Shown here piece by piece: positions 18,171-26,744 of a DNA stretch of 64,000 nt. The notes beneath the pieces were generated by a model. That model was not told where the DNA came from. It did no database searches and was given only the letters and a program-made list of their open reading frames with translations. This DNA comes from Massilia mucilaginosa (GTDB lineage: Bacteria; Pseudomonadota; Gammaproteobacteria; Burkholderiales; Burkholderiaceae_D). How positions within the stretch are numbered: the first letter of the stretch is position 1; every line of letters begins with the position of its first letter. Both the position numbers and the translations under genes were made by a program. Location of the stretch: assembly GCF_011682145.1 (NCBI RefSeq), contig NZ_WHJH01000032.1:1-64000 (forward strand), in the 5' to 3' direction.

Positions 18171-18452
18171 ATGGCTGACATCAGCATCGTTCAGGAGCAT
18201 AGCCTGACACCCAACAAGGCGCGCGAAGCGGCCCAGAAAGTGGCCGACAAGATTGCCGCGGAATATGGCCTGGAGTGTGCGTGGCAGGGCGACGTCCTGC
18301 ATTTCGAGCGCAGTGGCGTGCATGGATCGCTGGCGCTGGAAGCGCAGCGGGTGGCGATGCATATCCGCCTGGGGTTCCTGATGAGTGCGTTCGCGCCGGC
18401 GATCGAGGCGAAAGTGACGGAAAAGCTCAAAGCGGTCTTCGGCGCAGCCTGA
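18171..18452 (+). CDS. Polyhydroxyalkanoic acid system protein
   Basis: A 93-aa protein matching the PHA granule-associated/regulatory family (TIGR02610-like): ISIVQEHSLTPNKAREAAQ, YGLECAWQGDVLHFERSGV, then HIRLGFLMSAFAPAIEAK. These small proteins bind or influence PHA granules. The start at 18171 has AAGGAAAG 8 bases upstream; the ORF is open 30 nt further up. Together with phaZ and an acyl-CoA-binding protein it suggests active storage-lipid metabolism. Confidence 0.85.
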   Translation: MADISIVQEHSLTPNKAREAAQKVADKIAAEYGLECAWQGDVLHFERSGVHGSLALEAQRVAMHIRLGFLMSAFAPAIEAKVTEKLKAVFGAA

Positions 18453-18475
18453 AGCGGCCGCGCCGGGGTGGCTGG

Positions 18476-18730
18476 TCAGCCCTTCAATTCTTCGATCAGG
18501 TCGACGTACTGCTGCATGGCGTCGTCCTTCGAGGTGCCTTTCACGGCATCCCACGCATCGTACTTGGCACGGGCGACGAAGTCGGTCATGCCGGGACGGT
18601 TGCCGTCGGTGTCGCCGGCCGATGCCTGTTTGTAGAGCGCGTAAATCTTCAATAAGGTTTGATTATCGGGGCGCTCGGGCAGATTTTTGGAATCGGCCAA
18701 GGCCTGGTCAAACTGTTCCTGCAAACTCAT
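18476..18730 (-). CDS. Acyl-CoA-binding protein
   Basis: An 84-aa four-helix acyl-CoA-binding protein. It shows LYKQASAGDTDGNRPG and AKYDAWDAVKGTSKDDAMQQ, the family signature carrying the tyrosine and lysine that contact the acyl-CoA. It buffers long-chain acyl-CoA in the cytoplasm. The start at 18730 is preferred over 18784. It converges with the PHA system protein, with only 23 bp between stops. Confidence 0.93.
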   Translation of the reverse strand: MSLQEQFDQALADSKNLPERPDNQTLLKIYALYKQASAGDTDGNRPGMTDFVARAKYDAWDAVKGTSKDDAMQQYVDLIEELKG

Positions 18731-19019
18731 CGTATCTCCTGGGGTGGCTGAAATGAAGGATGAGAATCTTAGCGCAGCTTGCACGCCAAACGCCGGAAAA
18801 GCGCAAGAGATTAGAGGGGATGCTCAGCTTCGCTGCCGGAGCCTTCCCTGGCTGTGGCCGAGGACGGTAATGGGCTGCTTGTCCCGGATTGAGCAGGCTT
18901 GCAGCCAAAAACGTGGCGGCGCGGGCCGGGTCCTGGATAAAAAATTTCCTCAGGGTAAATTTCGCTGTTTGGGTGTATGATTTCGTATCGACATAACGTT
19001 GTCTTGATCAGTGGTGCCT

Positions 19020-19823
19020 ATGATGCGAGCGGGCGGACAGGTTCTTTCGGCGTGGGCTTGCGGCCTGGCCATGCTGTTCTGTAGCGTCGCCGCAGCCGGT
19101 ACTCCCGCGCGCCCGGTGCTGGCCGATGCCAGCCGCATCATACGTCTCTCCTCGCTCGAATGGCCTCCGTATACCGGCGCGGCGCTGCCCCAGCAAGGCG
19201 CGACGACGGCGGTGATCGCCGCCGCGCTTGCCAGCATGGGGTATCGCCTGGAAGTTCACTACTTTCCATGGTCGCGGACCATCGCCCTGATCAAACACGA
19301 TTCTCCATTTGCCGGGTATTACCCCGAATACCTCTCGGCCGGGCGGGCACTCGACTTTCTCGTGTCCGACCCGATCGGCAGCGGCCCGCTCGGCTTTGCT
19401 TACCACGCGGACGCACCGGTTCAATGGGAAACCATGGCCGACCTGTCGAGGTATCGTATCGGCGTCGTCGAAGGTTATGTCAATACGAGCGAGTTTGACG
19501 CGCGGGTACGCCAGGGAGCGCAAATGGTCGATACCGCGGTGAACGACAAGCAAAATCTGCGCAAGCTCGCCGCCAAGCGGGTCCCGCTGGTATTGATCGA
19601 CCGGCGGGTGTACGAACACCTGATCCTCAACGACGCCGACCTGCGCGCCGTGGCGCCGGCGCTGCGTTTCCATCCCCGCCTGTTGGAAGACAAGCAGCTC
19701 TACATTTGCTTTCGCTCCAACGCCGAGGGCGAGCGCGTGCGCAAGATCGTCAATCAAGGCTTGAAACGGATTGATATCGAGGCAGTGGTGGCGGCAGCCT
19801 TGAGCGCTGGCGGTGCGAAGTAG
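19020..19823 (+). CDS. Periplasmic solute-binding protein (SBP_bac_3 type)
   Basis: A 267-aa exported protein with a signal peptide (cleavage near CSVAAAG). The fold is that of polar amino-acid-binding-like proteins: SLEWPPYTGAALPQQGATT in lobe one, PFAGYYPEY, then YRIGVVEGYVNTSEFD as the hinge-crossing segment, and RVPLVLIDRRVYEHL in lobe two. There is no transporter gene nearby, so it may be a stand-alone sensor domain or a transporter orphan. GTG starts at 19011 and 19014 are alternatives to the ATG at 19020. Confidence 0.75.
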   Translation: MMRAGGQVLSAWACGLAMLFCSVAAAGTPARPVLADASRIIRLSSLEWPPYTGAALPQQGATTAVIAAALASMGYRLEVHYFPWSRTIALIKHDSPFAGYYPEYLSAGRALDFLVSDPIGSGPLGFAYHADAPVQWETMADLSRYRIGVVEGYVNTSEFDARVRQGAQMVDTAVNDKQNLRKLAAKRVPLVLIDRRVYEHLILNDADLRAVAPALRFHPRLLEDKQLYICFRSNAEGERVRKIVNQGLKRIDIEAVVAAALSAGGAK

Positions 19824-19959
19824 CAGCCTGCCGGACGTGCGGTGTGGCAGTGAAAGAATCGCGCGACGAGGCCAGGCTGGATTATGGCGAACGCAAGCGG
19901 ATGCCTTGCAAGGCGCCGCTTGTGGAAGCTGGAAACTACACGAATTCATGCGCACTTAC

Positions 19960-20199
19960 TCAGTCCGCGTCTGCGGCCTGCGCCCTGGCTTTGGCCGCCT
20001 TTTCCTCATCGCTGTCGCGGAACGGATACGTGGCCACCTTCACCGCGCCCTTGGTCACCGCGACCCCGGCGCCAACGGCGGCCGAGCCGACCGCGGCGCC
20101 GGCGCTGACCACCGCGCCGGTCACCGCGACGACCGCGCAGCCATTTGACGCGGCCAGCACCAGCAGCGCCAGCGCGTAGCGCAGGGCGCTCATCGGCAT
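19960..20199 (-). CDS. Small lipoprotein with Gly/Ala/Val-rich repeats
   Basis: A 79-aa protein, MPMSALRYALALLVLAASNG followed by Cys, giving a lipoprotein signal peptide with a slightly atypical lipobox (SNGC). The next ~45 residues are a low-complexity Ala/Gly/Val stretch (VSAGAAVGSAAVGAGVAVTK), and it ends with a charged helix. It fits a class of short lipoproteins I recall as NF038104 in this order. A second in-frame ATG is at 20193. Its stop and start lie just before the FKBP gene (2-bp gap), so it may be co-transcribed with that gene. Confidence 0.6.
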   Translation of the reverse strand: MPMSALRYALALLVLAASNGCAVVAVTGAVVSAGAAVGSAAVGAGVAVTKGAVKVATYPFRDSDEEKAAKARAQAADAD

Positions 20200-20201
20200 G
20201 C

Positions 20202-20558
20202 TTAAACCTTCAGCAGTTCGACGTCGAAAATGAGCGTGGCGTTCGGCGGAATCGCGCCGCCCGCGCCGCGCGAACCGTAACCGAGGCTGGCCGGAATCGT
20301 CAGGCGGCGGGCGCCGCCGACTTTCATCCCCTGCACGCCTTCGTCCCAGCCCTTGATCACGCGGCCGGCGCCCAGCGGAAACTGGAATGGATCGTTGCGG
20401 TCCTTGCTGGAGTCGAACTTGGCGCCGGTGGTGCCGTCGTCGTTGCGCAGCCAGCCGGTGTAATGGACGGTGACGTGCTGGCCGGCTTGCGCTTCGGCGC
20501 CTTCGCCAACGGTGGTGTCTTCGTACTGGAGGCCGGATTCGGTGGTAATGGTGGACAT
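20202..20558 (-). CDS. FKBP-type peptidyl-prolyl cis-trans isomerase
   Basis: A 118-aa cytoplasmic FKBP isomerase. It shows VTVHYTGWL, GAKFDSS, the FQFPLGAGRVIKGWDEGVQG block, RRLTIPASLGYGSRGAGG and IPPNATLIFDVELL. All the usual FK506-pocket residues seem present. It catalyses proline cis-trans isomerisation in protein folding. AAGGAAA precedes the ATG. No signal peptide is present. Confidence 0.93.
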   Translation of the reverse strand: MSTITTESGLQYEDTTVGEGAEAQAGQHVTVHYTGWLRNDDGTTGAKFDSSKDRNDPFQFPLGAGRVIKGWDEGVQGMKVGGARRLTIPASLGYGSRGAGGAIPPNATLIFDVELLKV

Positions 20559-20691
20559 GGTTTTCCTTAGTAAATCGGTGTGATTGGCGATTGTAGTGCA
20601 TGCCGTGCCGAAGCGCTATTGACGCCACCCCCGCGAGCGCCCAAAGCGCGCTACACTGCGTGGACTTTTTGACCATCATTGACCGCTTTCC

Positions 20692-21561
20692 ATGACCAAG
20701 ACTCCCTGGCGCCCCGTCGCCACCGCCTACCGCCGCGCCCTTGTTTCGCAGGCCAATCCCAGGATGCTGCTGCTGACGGTGATTCCCTTCGTGCTGTCGG
20801 TGCTGCTGTGGGCCATCCTGCTGGCCTTCGGCTTCCAGCCGCTGCTCGACTACGTTCAGGCCCTGTTCCAGGATCACGACTGGTTCAAGACCACCAGCGG
20901 CATGCTCGGCACGTTCGGCATGAGCGCGGTCAAAACCATGATCGTGCCGCTGATCGCCATGCTGCTCCTGCTGCCGCTGATGATCGTCACCGCCCTGATC
21001 TTCATGGGCGTGGCCGCCATGCCGCCGATTACGCGGCACGTCGCGGCGCGCCATTACAGCACGCTCGAAGCGAAGAATGAAGGCAGCTTCATGGCCGGCC
21101 TGGCGATCAACATCAGCACCTCGCTGCTGTTCGTGGTGGTCTGGATCGCGACCCTGCCGCTGTACATCGTGCCGCCGCTGGCGGTGCTCGTGCAGGTGGT
21201 CCTGTGGGGCGCGCTGACCACCCGCGTGATGGTCTACGACGCCCTGGAAGACTATGCCAGCGCCGATGAGATGAAAGAAATCCGGCGCCGCCACCGCGTG
21301 CAACTGACCTTCATCGGCATCGTCTCCGGTTTCATCGGCGCCTTGCCCGGCATTGTCTGGCTCGGCGGCGCGGTCATCTCGTTCGTGCTGTTCCCGTTCC
21401 TGGCGGCGATCTCGATCTGGCTGTATGTGCTCATCTTCGTATTTACCGCGCTCTGGTTCCAGTACTACTGCATGCAGGCGCTGGCCGACCTGCGCGCCCA
21501 GAAGACGCCGCCGGCCGGCGTTGCCGCCGCCGCCGACGCGGGCGCGCCGCCGCCGGCCTGA
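20692..21561 (+). CDS. EI24-domain membrane protein (CysZ-like)
   Basis: A 289-aa inner-membrane protein of the EI24/CysZ family. Hydrophobic segments include [66 protein letters not shown] and a late ISIWLYVLIFVFTALWF. The conserved stretch GALTTRVMVYDALEDYAS is typical of the family. CysZ members transport sulphate, but the substrate here is not known. It starts 13 bp after a short untranslated leader and ends in an alanine/proline tail. Possibly in an operon with the CinA-like gene 47 bp on. Confidence 0.85.
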   Translation: MTKTPWRPVATAYRRALVSQANPRMLLLTVIPFVLSVLLWAILLAFGFQPLLDYVQALFQDHDWFKTTSGMLGTFGMSAVKTMIVPLIAMLLLLPLMIVTALIFMGVAAMPPITRHVAARHYSTLEAKNEGSFMAGLAINISTSLLFVVVWIATLPLYIVPPLAVLVQVVLWGALTTRVMVYDALEDYASADEMKEIRRRHRVQLTFIGIVSGFIGALPGIVWLGGAVISFVLFPFLAAISIWLYVLIFVFTALWFQYYCMQALADLRAQKTPPAGVAAAADAGAPPPA

Positions 21562-21608
21562 CGCGCTTTCATGGCACACTGACCATTTTTGCAACAACGG
21601 AGAATCAC

Positions 21609-22412
21609 ATGGCAATCGGTTTGATCATCATCGGCGACGAAATTTTGTCGGGCAAGCGGCGCGACCAGCACTTTCCCAAAGTGCTGGAGCTGCTGGCCGA
21701 GCGCGGCCTCAAGCTGGACTGGGCCGAGTACCTGGGCGATGATCCGGCGCGCATCAGCGCCACCCTCAAGCGCACCATGGCCAGCGGCGACATCGTGTTT
21801 TCCTGCGGCGGCATCGGCGCCACCCCGGACGACCACACGCGCCAGTGCGCCGCCACCGCGCTCGGCGTGCCGCTGGCGCTGCACCCGCAGGGACGCCTCA
21901 ACATCGAAGAGCGCATCGCCGACATGGCGCGTGAAGCGGGCAAGGAAGCCGACCTTGGCTCCCCGGAAAACCTGCACCGCCTCAAAATGGCCGAGTTCCC
22001 CGAAGGCGCCTCGCTGATCCCCAACGCCTACAACAAGATCGCCGGCTTCACGGTCGGCACCCATCACTTCGTGCCGGGCTTTCCGGTCATGGCCTGGCCG
22101 ATGATCGCCTGGGTGCTCGACAACTGCTACCGCGACCTGTTCAACCGCGATCCGCACAGCGAGCAGTCGGTACTGGTGTACGGCTCGATGGAGTCGACCT
22201 TGAATCCGATGATGGAAGCGCTCGAAGCGCGCTTCGCCCCGGTCAAGGTATTCAGCCTGCCGAGCGTGGGCGACGCGGTCACGCGCGGCCATATCGAACT
22301 GGGCGTCAAGGGCGAGCCGGCGCTGACCGCGACCGCGTTCGCCGACATGTGCGCACAGCTGGCCGCCATGGGCATCGAATTCGCGCCGTACGAGGCGGGA
22401 ACCGTCTCCTAG
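21609..22412 (+). CDS. CinA-like molybdopterin-binding domain protein
   Basis: A 267-aa protein with the MoCF/Mog domain of competence/damage-inducible protein CinA: IGLIIIGDEILSGKRRDQH, a FSCGGIGATPDDHTRQC motif, then AEFPEGASLIPN and HHFVPGFPVMAWPM. Only the N-terminal COG1058 domain is present; the nicotinamide-nucleotide amidase half of CinA is absent. COG1058 proteins can act as ADP-ribose/NMN-related pyrophosphatases, so nucleotide salvage is one possible role. It is 47 bp downstream of the EI24 gene with GGAG at the start. Confidence 0.85.
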   Translation: MAIGLIIIGDEILSGKRRDQHFPKVLELLAERGLKLDWAEYLGDDPARISATLKRTMASGDIVFSCGGIGATPDDHTRQCAATALGVPLALHPQGRLNIEERIADMAREAGKEADLGSPENLHRLKMAEFPEGASLIPNAYNKIAGFTVGTHHFVPGFPVMAWPMIAWVLDNCYRDLFNRDPHSEQSVLVYGSMESTLNPMMEALEARFAPVKVFSLPSVGDAVTRGHIELGVKGEPALTATAFADMCAQLAAMGIEFAPYEAGTVS

Positions 22413-22722
22413 CGTGACCGGCATGTGACGCGTTTTGCGGCAGCGCTTTTGCACGGCGCGCTGAGCCGTTGTTTTTTTGCGAAAAACAAACGGCGAGATC
22501 AAGTTTTCTTGAACATGCCTTCGCCACGGTCACCCGATGTGGTGGAATGGTGACCGTGCAGCACTCGTTCCCGCGTGAGATTCGAGTGAGATTTTAACGA
22601 GTGCAGTTTTAATACATCAGCAATGCGATTGACCACCCGATCACACGAAGCGACCCGTTGCACGATGGCGAAGGTTGATGCGGTGATTGCAGGTACGATT
22701 GATTTGAACCGGTTGAGCCATC
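22413..22722. other. 310-bp gene-free stretch with two hairpins
   Basis: No convincing reading frame is seen. It contains an AT-rich near-perfect hairpin (GCCGTTGTTTTT with AAAAACAAACGGC, one bulged base) at 22465-22494, and a longer-looped perfect inverted repeat at 22525-22558. The first hairpin sits about 50 bp after the CinA-like gene and may terminate it. The rest is the leader of the penicillin-binding protein gene. Confidence 0.5.
22525..22558. repeat. Perfect 10-bp inverted repeat (possible operator)
   Basis: CACGGTCACC (22525-22534) and GGTGACCGTG (22549-22558) are separated by 14 nt. There is no T-run after it. It lies 165 bp upstream of the penicillin-binding protein start and could bind a dimeric regulator. 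An exact 10-bp match over so short a spacing is unlikely to be chance, but no regulator is known for it. Confidence 0.5.
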
Positions 22723-25700
22723 ATGGAAAGTAATCGTCGTTCTCGACGGCCCCGCATCGTCGCCAGCGCGGTGCGCAAATTGCGCGCCCGCGCGGCAATG
22801 ATCCAACTCGGCCATGTGCCGCCCGAGCCGGACGACGCCATGGCGGCGCCGCATTCCCACCTGTCCCTCGTGTCCGACGGCGCCGCCGGCGCCTCCGGCA
22901 CGCACATCGATACCGATACCGATACCGATACCAACACCAACACCAACACCAGCGCCGATACCTTGCCCAATTCCGACACCGCCAGCGATACCTTGCCCCA
23001 TTCCGAACACGTCACCGAGCCGCAAGGCACCCCTCCGCGCCGGCGCCGGCGCCGCATCAAGCTGGTGCTGTGGCTGCTGCTGCTGGCCTTGCTGGGGGCC
23101 GGCGTCTGGTGGCTGCTCGACGAAGTGCGCACCTCGGCCATGCAGGCGAAGTACTTCGCCGGCATCGCCAAGAAGATCAACTACAAGGTCGAGAAGGGCC
23201 CGAGCACCAACATCCGCTTCCCGCACGACAGCCCGTACGACGAGCGGCTCGGCTACGCCAACATGCCCGAGTACCTGGCCAAGCTCAAGGCGCGCGACTT
23301 CATGATCGATTCGCAGGCGCGCCTGTCGCCCAAGATGGTCGAACTGGCCGACCAGGGCCTGTTCGCCACCTACCGCGAAAAAACCAAGGTCGGCCTCGAA
23401 ATCCTCGACTGCCGCAGCGAGCCGCTGTTTTTGGCGCGCTACCCGGAGCGCTTCTACGAGAAGTTCGACGATGCGCCGTCCTCGCTCGTCAAGAGCCTGC
23501 TGTTCATCGAAAACCGTGAACTGCTCGACCCGACCTACCCGAAACGCAATCCGGCGGTCGAGTGGGACCGTTTCAGCAAGGCCGTCTTCGACAAGTCGCT
23601 GCACGTGTTCAGCGGCGGCGACAAGCGCTCGGCCGGCGGCAGCACGCTCGCCACCCAGATCGAAAAATACCGCCACTCGCCGGACGGACGTACCAACTCG
23701 CTGTCGGAAAAAGCGCGCCAGATGGTCTCGGCCACCCTGCGCGCCTACCAGTACGGCGAAGACACCACCATGGCGCGGCGCCAGATCGTCATCGACTACC
23801 TCAACACGGTGCCGCTGTCGGCCAAACTCGGCTACGGTGAAGTCAACGGCATCGGCGACGGCATGTGGGTCTGGTACGGGCGCGATTTCGCGGCCATGAA
23901 CAAGGCGCTGAAAGACGATCCGCACTCGCCCGAGGCTGCGCTGGCCTACAAGCAGGCGCTGTCGCTGATGATCGCCCAGCGCCGTCCGGCGCACTACCTG
24001 GGCGCCGGCGCCAACGACCTTGAAAACCTGACCAACACCCACCTGCGCGTGCTGGCCCAGGCCGGCGTGATCACGACCCAGCTACGCGACACCGCTCTCG
24101 CTGTCAGGCTGGAGCCGGCCAAGGGTTCCGGCGTGGCGCCGCCGGCCGCCAATGCCTTCGTCTCGCGCAAGGCCTCGAACGCCGTGCGCACCCACCTGGC
24201 CGGTTTGCTGGGCGACGCCCGCCTGTACAACCTGGACCGGCTCGACCTGTCGGTGGTCAGCACGCTCGACTCGGAAGCGCAAAAAGCCGTTACCGACATG
24301 CTGCGCAAGCTGCGCAACGCCGAGTCCGCGCGCGAGGCCGGCCTGACCGGCAAGGGCATGCTGGGCAACGGCGACCCGGCCAATGTGGTGTACAGCTTCA
24401 CCCTGATGGAACGCGGCGAGAAGGCCAACTACCTGCGCGTGCAGACCGATAACTACGACCAGCCGCTCGATATCAACGAAGGCGCCAAGCTCGATCTGGG
24501 CTCCACCGCCAAGCTGCGTACCCTGGTGACCTACATGGACATCGTCGACCAGCTGTACCAGCGCTTCAACGGCATGAGCGCCGAAGAATTGCGCAAGACC
24601 GTGGTCGATCCGAAGGACCGGCTGTCGCAATGGGCGATCGAATACTTCCTGACCTTGCCTTCGGGCGCGGCGCGCGACCTGCCGGCCATGCTGGAAGCGG
24701 CGATCGAACGCAAATACTCGGGCAGCCCGGCCGAAGGCTTCTTCACCGGTGGCGGCATGCACACCTTCGGCAACTTCAGCCGGCTCGATAACGCGCGCAT
24801 CATGAGCGTGCGCGACGCGCTGCGCAGCTCGACCAACCTGGTGTTCGTGCGCCTGATGCGCGACGTGGTGCGCTACTACATGTTCCAGCTGCCCGGTTCC
24901 TCGGCCGCGCTGCTGGCCGACGCCGACGACCCGCGCCGCGCCGAATACCTGGCCCGCTTCGCCGACCGCGAAGGGCGCGAGTTCCTCGGCCGTTTCTACA
25001 ACAAGTACAAGGGCAAGAACGCGGCCGACGCCGAAAAAGTGCTGCTCGCGAGCTTCCGTCCGACCCCGACCCGGCTGGCCAACGTGCACCGCACGATCGC
25101 CCCCAACGCCACCCTGGCCCAGTTCTCGGCTTTTGTGAAGGACAACCTGGTGTCGGCCAACGAAGTGCCGGACGAGCGCATCGCCCGCATGTACGACCAG
25201 TACGCCCCGGCCAACATGTCGCTGGCCGACCGCGGCTACCTGGCCACCATCCACCCGCTCGAACTGTGGCTGGTCGGTTACTTCCGCGCCAATCCGACCG
25301 CCACTTACTCCGACATGGTCGCGGCCAGCGTCAAGCAGCGCCAGGAAGTGTATGCCTGGCTGTTCAACACCCACCGCAAGCACGCGCAGGACCGCCGCAT
25401 CGCCGGCTTGCTCGAAGTCGAAGCGTTCCTGAAGATCCACGCGCAGTGGAAGAAGATGGGCTATCCGTTCGACTCGCTGGTGCCGTCGTATGCGACGACC
25501 CTGGGCGCGTCGGCCGACCGTCCGGCGTCGCTGGCCGAGATGATGGGCATTATCGTCAACAAGGGCGTGCGCAAGCCGGTGCAGCGCATCGACTCGCTGC
25601 ATTTTGCCGAAGGCACGCCGTACGAAACCCTGGTCAAGCAGGCCAAGAGCGCGCCGGGCGAGCAGATCCTGGCGCCGGAAGTGGCGCGCGCGGTGGCCGA

Positions 25701-26061
25701 TGCGATTCGCGGCGTGGTCTCGGACGGTACCGCCAAGCGGGTCAAGACCGCCTTCAAGATGGCCGACGGCAGCATCATCGCCGTGGGCGGCAAGACCGGT
25801 ACCGGAGACCAGCGTTTCGAGGTGTATGGCGGCGGTGGACGGCTGATCGAATCGCGTTACGTGAACCGTTCGGCGACCTTCGTCTTCAACATCGGCGAGC
25901 GCTTTTTCGGCAGCATGACGGCATATGTGCACGGACCGTCGTCGGCCGACTATGACTTTACCAGTGCCTTGCCGGTGCAGTTGCTGACGGTGCTGGCGCC
26001 GACCCTGATGCCGATGATCGAGCCGCCGACGGATGGCACGGCCAAGCAGTGCGTGCGCTGA
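22723..26061 (+). CDS. Bifunctional penicillin-binding protein (GT51 plus transpeptidase), divergent
   Basis: A 1112-aa class A-like peptidoglycan synthase. Residues 1-110 are cytoplasmic and basic, with a low-complexity TDTDTDTNTNTN run at about 64-76. One transmembrane helix (LVLWLLLLALLGAGVWWLL) follows at ~113-131. The transglycosylase domain (~240-440) shows FIENRELLD and GGSTLATQIEK in place of the usual EDxxF and GGSTITQQ. The transpeptidase domain has the catalytic serine in GSTAK at ~594, SSTN at ~703 and KTGTG at ~1023. A long insert lies between SSTN and KTGT. Its departures from PBP1a/1b suggest a specialised role, not the main elongation enzyme. It ends at a strong terminator. 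Confidence 0.85.
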   Translation: MESNRRSRRPRIVASAVRKLRARAAMIQLGHVPPEPDDAMAAPHSHLSLVSDGAAGASGTHIDTDTDTDTNTNTNTSADTLPNSDTASDTLPHSEHVTEPQGTPPRRRRRRIKLVLWLLLLALLGAGVWWLLDEVRTSAMQAKYFAGIAKKINYKVEKGPSTNIRFPHDSPYDERLGYANMPEYLAKLKARDFMIDSQARLSPKMVELADQGLFATYREKTKVGLEILDCRSEPLFLARYPERFYEKFDDAPSSLVKSLLFIENRELLDPTYPKRNPAVEWDRFSKAVFDKSLHVFSGGDKRSAGGSTLATQIEKYRHSPDGRTNSLSEKARQMVSATLRAYQYGEDTTMARRQIVIDYLNTVPLSAKLGYGEVNGIGDGMWVWYGRDFAAMNKALKDDPHSPEAALAYKQALSLMIAQRRPAHYLGAGANDLENLTNTHLRVLAQAGVITTQLRDTALAVRLEPAKGSGVAPPAANAFVSRKASNAVRTHLAGLLGDARLYNLDRLDLSVVSTLDSEAQKAVTDMLRKLRNAESAREAGLTGKGMLGNGDPANVVYSFTLMERGEKANYLRVQTDNYDQPLDINEGAKLDLGSTAKLRTLVTYMDIVDQLYQRFNGMSAEELRKTVVDPKDRLSQWAIEYFLTLPSGAARDLPAMLEAAIERKYSGSPAEGFFTGGGMHTFGNFSRLDNARIMSVRDALRSSTNLVFVRLMRDVVRYYMFQLPGSSAALLADADDPRRAEYLARFADREGREFLGRFYNKYKGKNAADAEKVLLASFRPTPTRLANVHRTIAPNATLAQFSAFVKDNLVSANEVPDERIARMYDQYAPANMSLADRGYLATIHPLELWLVGYFRANPTATYSDMVAASVKQRQEVYAWLFNTHRKHAQDRRIAGLLEVEAFLKIHAQWKKMGYPFDSLVPSYATTLGASADRPASLAEMMGIIVNKGVRKPVQRIDSLHFAEGTPYETLVKQAKSAPGEQILAPEVARAVADAIRGVVSDGTAKRVKTAFKMADGSIIAVGGKTGTGDQRFEVYGGGGRLIESRYVNRSATFVFNIGERFFGSMTAYVHGPSSADYDFTSALPVQLLTVLAPTLMPMIEPPTDGTAKQCVR
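22912..22968 (+). repeat. In-frame hexanucleotide repeat (GATACC/AACACC)
   Basis: Four tandem GATACC units are followed by three AACACC units and another GATACC, with variants in between, coding for Thr-Asp and Thr-Asn dipeptides in the cytoplasmic linker. Because the unit is six bases, slippage would change linker length without breaking the frame. Confidence 0.8.
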
Positions 26062-26133
26062 TGGCGGCGGCAAGTCAAGATCGTCTGACATAGAACCGTC
26101 AGCTAAAAACCGGCGGCGTTAGAGCGCTACACT

Positions 26134-26173
26134 AAAAACCGTCTTTCCCGCCTTCGCGGGAAAGACGGTTTTT
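26134..26173. terminator. Strong bidirectional intrinsic terminator
   Basis: A perfect 18-bp stem, AAAAACCGTCTTTCCCGC (26134-26151) and its complement at 26156-26173, closes over a CTTC tetraloop. It is flanked by an A-run on one side and a T-run on the other, so it would terminate from both directions. It lies 73 bp after the penicillin-binding protein gene. Confidence 0.95.
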
Positions 26174-26188
26174 AGGTTAACGGTATAT

Positions 26189-26248
26189 GTAAATGTATCG
26201 GTAAATGTATAAGAAAATGGACCGGTAAATGTGTATGTAAATAACAGA
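26189..26248. repeat. 12-bp minisatellite (five units)
   Basis: Units of 12 bp start at 26189, 26201, 26213, 26225 and 26237. The best form is GTAAATGTATCG; units 1 and 2 share GTAAATGTAT, the third is degenerate (GAAAATGGACCG), and the fourth reads GTAAATGTGTAT. It is AT-rich against the GC-rich background, sits directly after the terminator, and may help set or impair expression of the following gene. Confidence 0.75.
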
Positions 26249-26266
26249 GAGGTGTCAGCGTGCCCA

Positions 26267-26701
26267 GTGAATGACTTTTATACCAACCGGATTCTCTGGA
26301 AGGCCCGCAAGAACGGTATGATCGGAGGAAACTGCCATCTTGTCGCCGATATCGACGCCCATCGGCGCACACAGGTATGCGCGCAGGCGCAGTGCGCGGG
26401 CGATCCGGTCTTGCTATTTTGGTCCGATAGCAGCTTGTGGACTTTGCTGACGAACCGCGAAATCATCTCCTGGAGCGGCAAGAAAACCAGCAGCATTGCG
26501 CTCGACAGCATTCAAAAGCAGATCGAACTCGAGCCAGTCGAGGGGACGCACCCGCAATCGACCAAATTGCATTCGCAGTATTTGCATGTCGGTCCTGCCG
26601 GCGTAAAGATTTGGGCGCCGGCTGGTGCTCCGATCCTGTCGCTGTGGAATATTCTGGCCATGTTCCCTCTGATGCAGGGAGCCGCCCCCGCCCCGAAATG
26701 A
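26267..26701 (+). CDS. Hypothetical protein, unrecognised
   Basis: A 144-aa protein I cannot place. The N-terminal part, NDFYTNRILWKARKNGMIGG, is followed by DIDAHRRTQVCAQAQCA; two cysteines and the hydrophobic SSLWTLLTNREIISW stretch are visible, and it ends with APILSLWNILAMFPL, a hydrophobic tail. There is no signal peptide and no clear transmembrane helix except possibly the tail. The start codon is uncertain: GTG at 26267 is a guess, and an upstream frame is open to 26231. It lies alone between a terminator and the TAXI gene. Confidence 0.5.
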   Translation: MNDFYTNRILWKARKNGMIGGNCHLVADIDAHRRTQVCAQAQCAGDPVLLFWSDSSLWTLLTNREIISWSGKKTSSIALDSIQKQIELEPVEGTHPQSTKLHSQYLHVGPAGVKIWAPAGAPILSLWNILAMFPLMQGAAPAPK

Positions 26702-26744
26702 TTACCCTTGCATGTTTGTGCGATTGTTGGCATCGTACCGAACC

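Noticed and set aside
24082-26091. 669-codon open frame on the minus strand
   Set aside because: It is a shadow of the penicillin-binding protein; no ribosome binding site or motif is seen.
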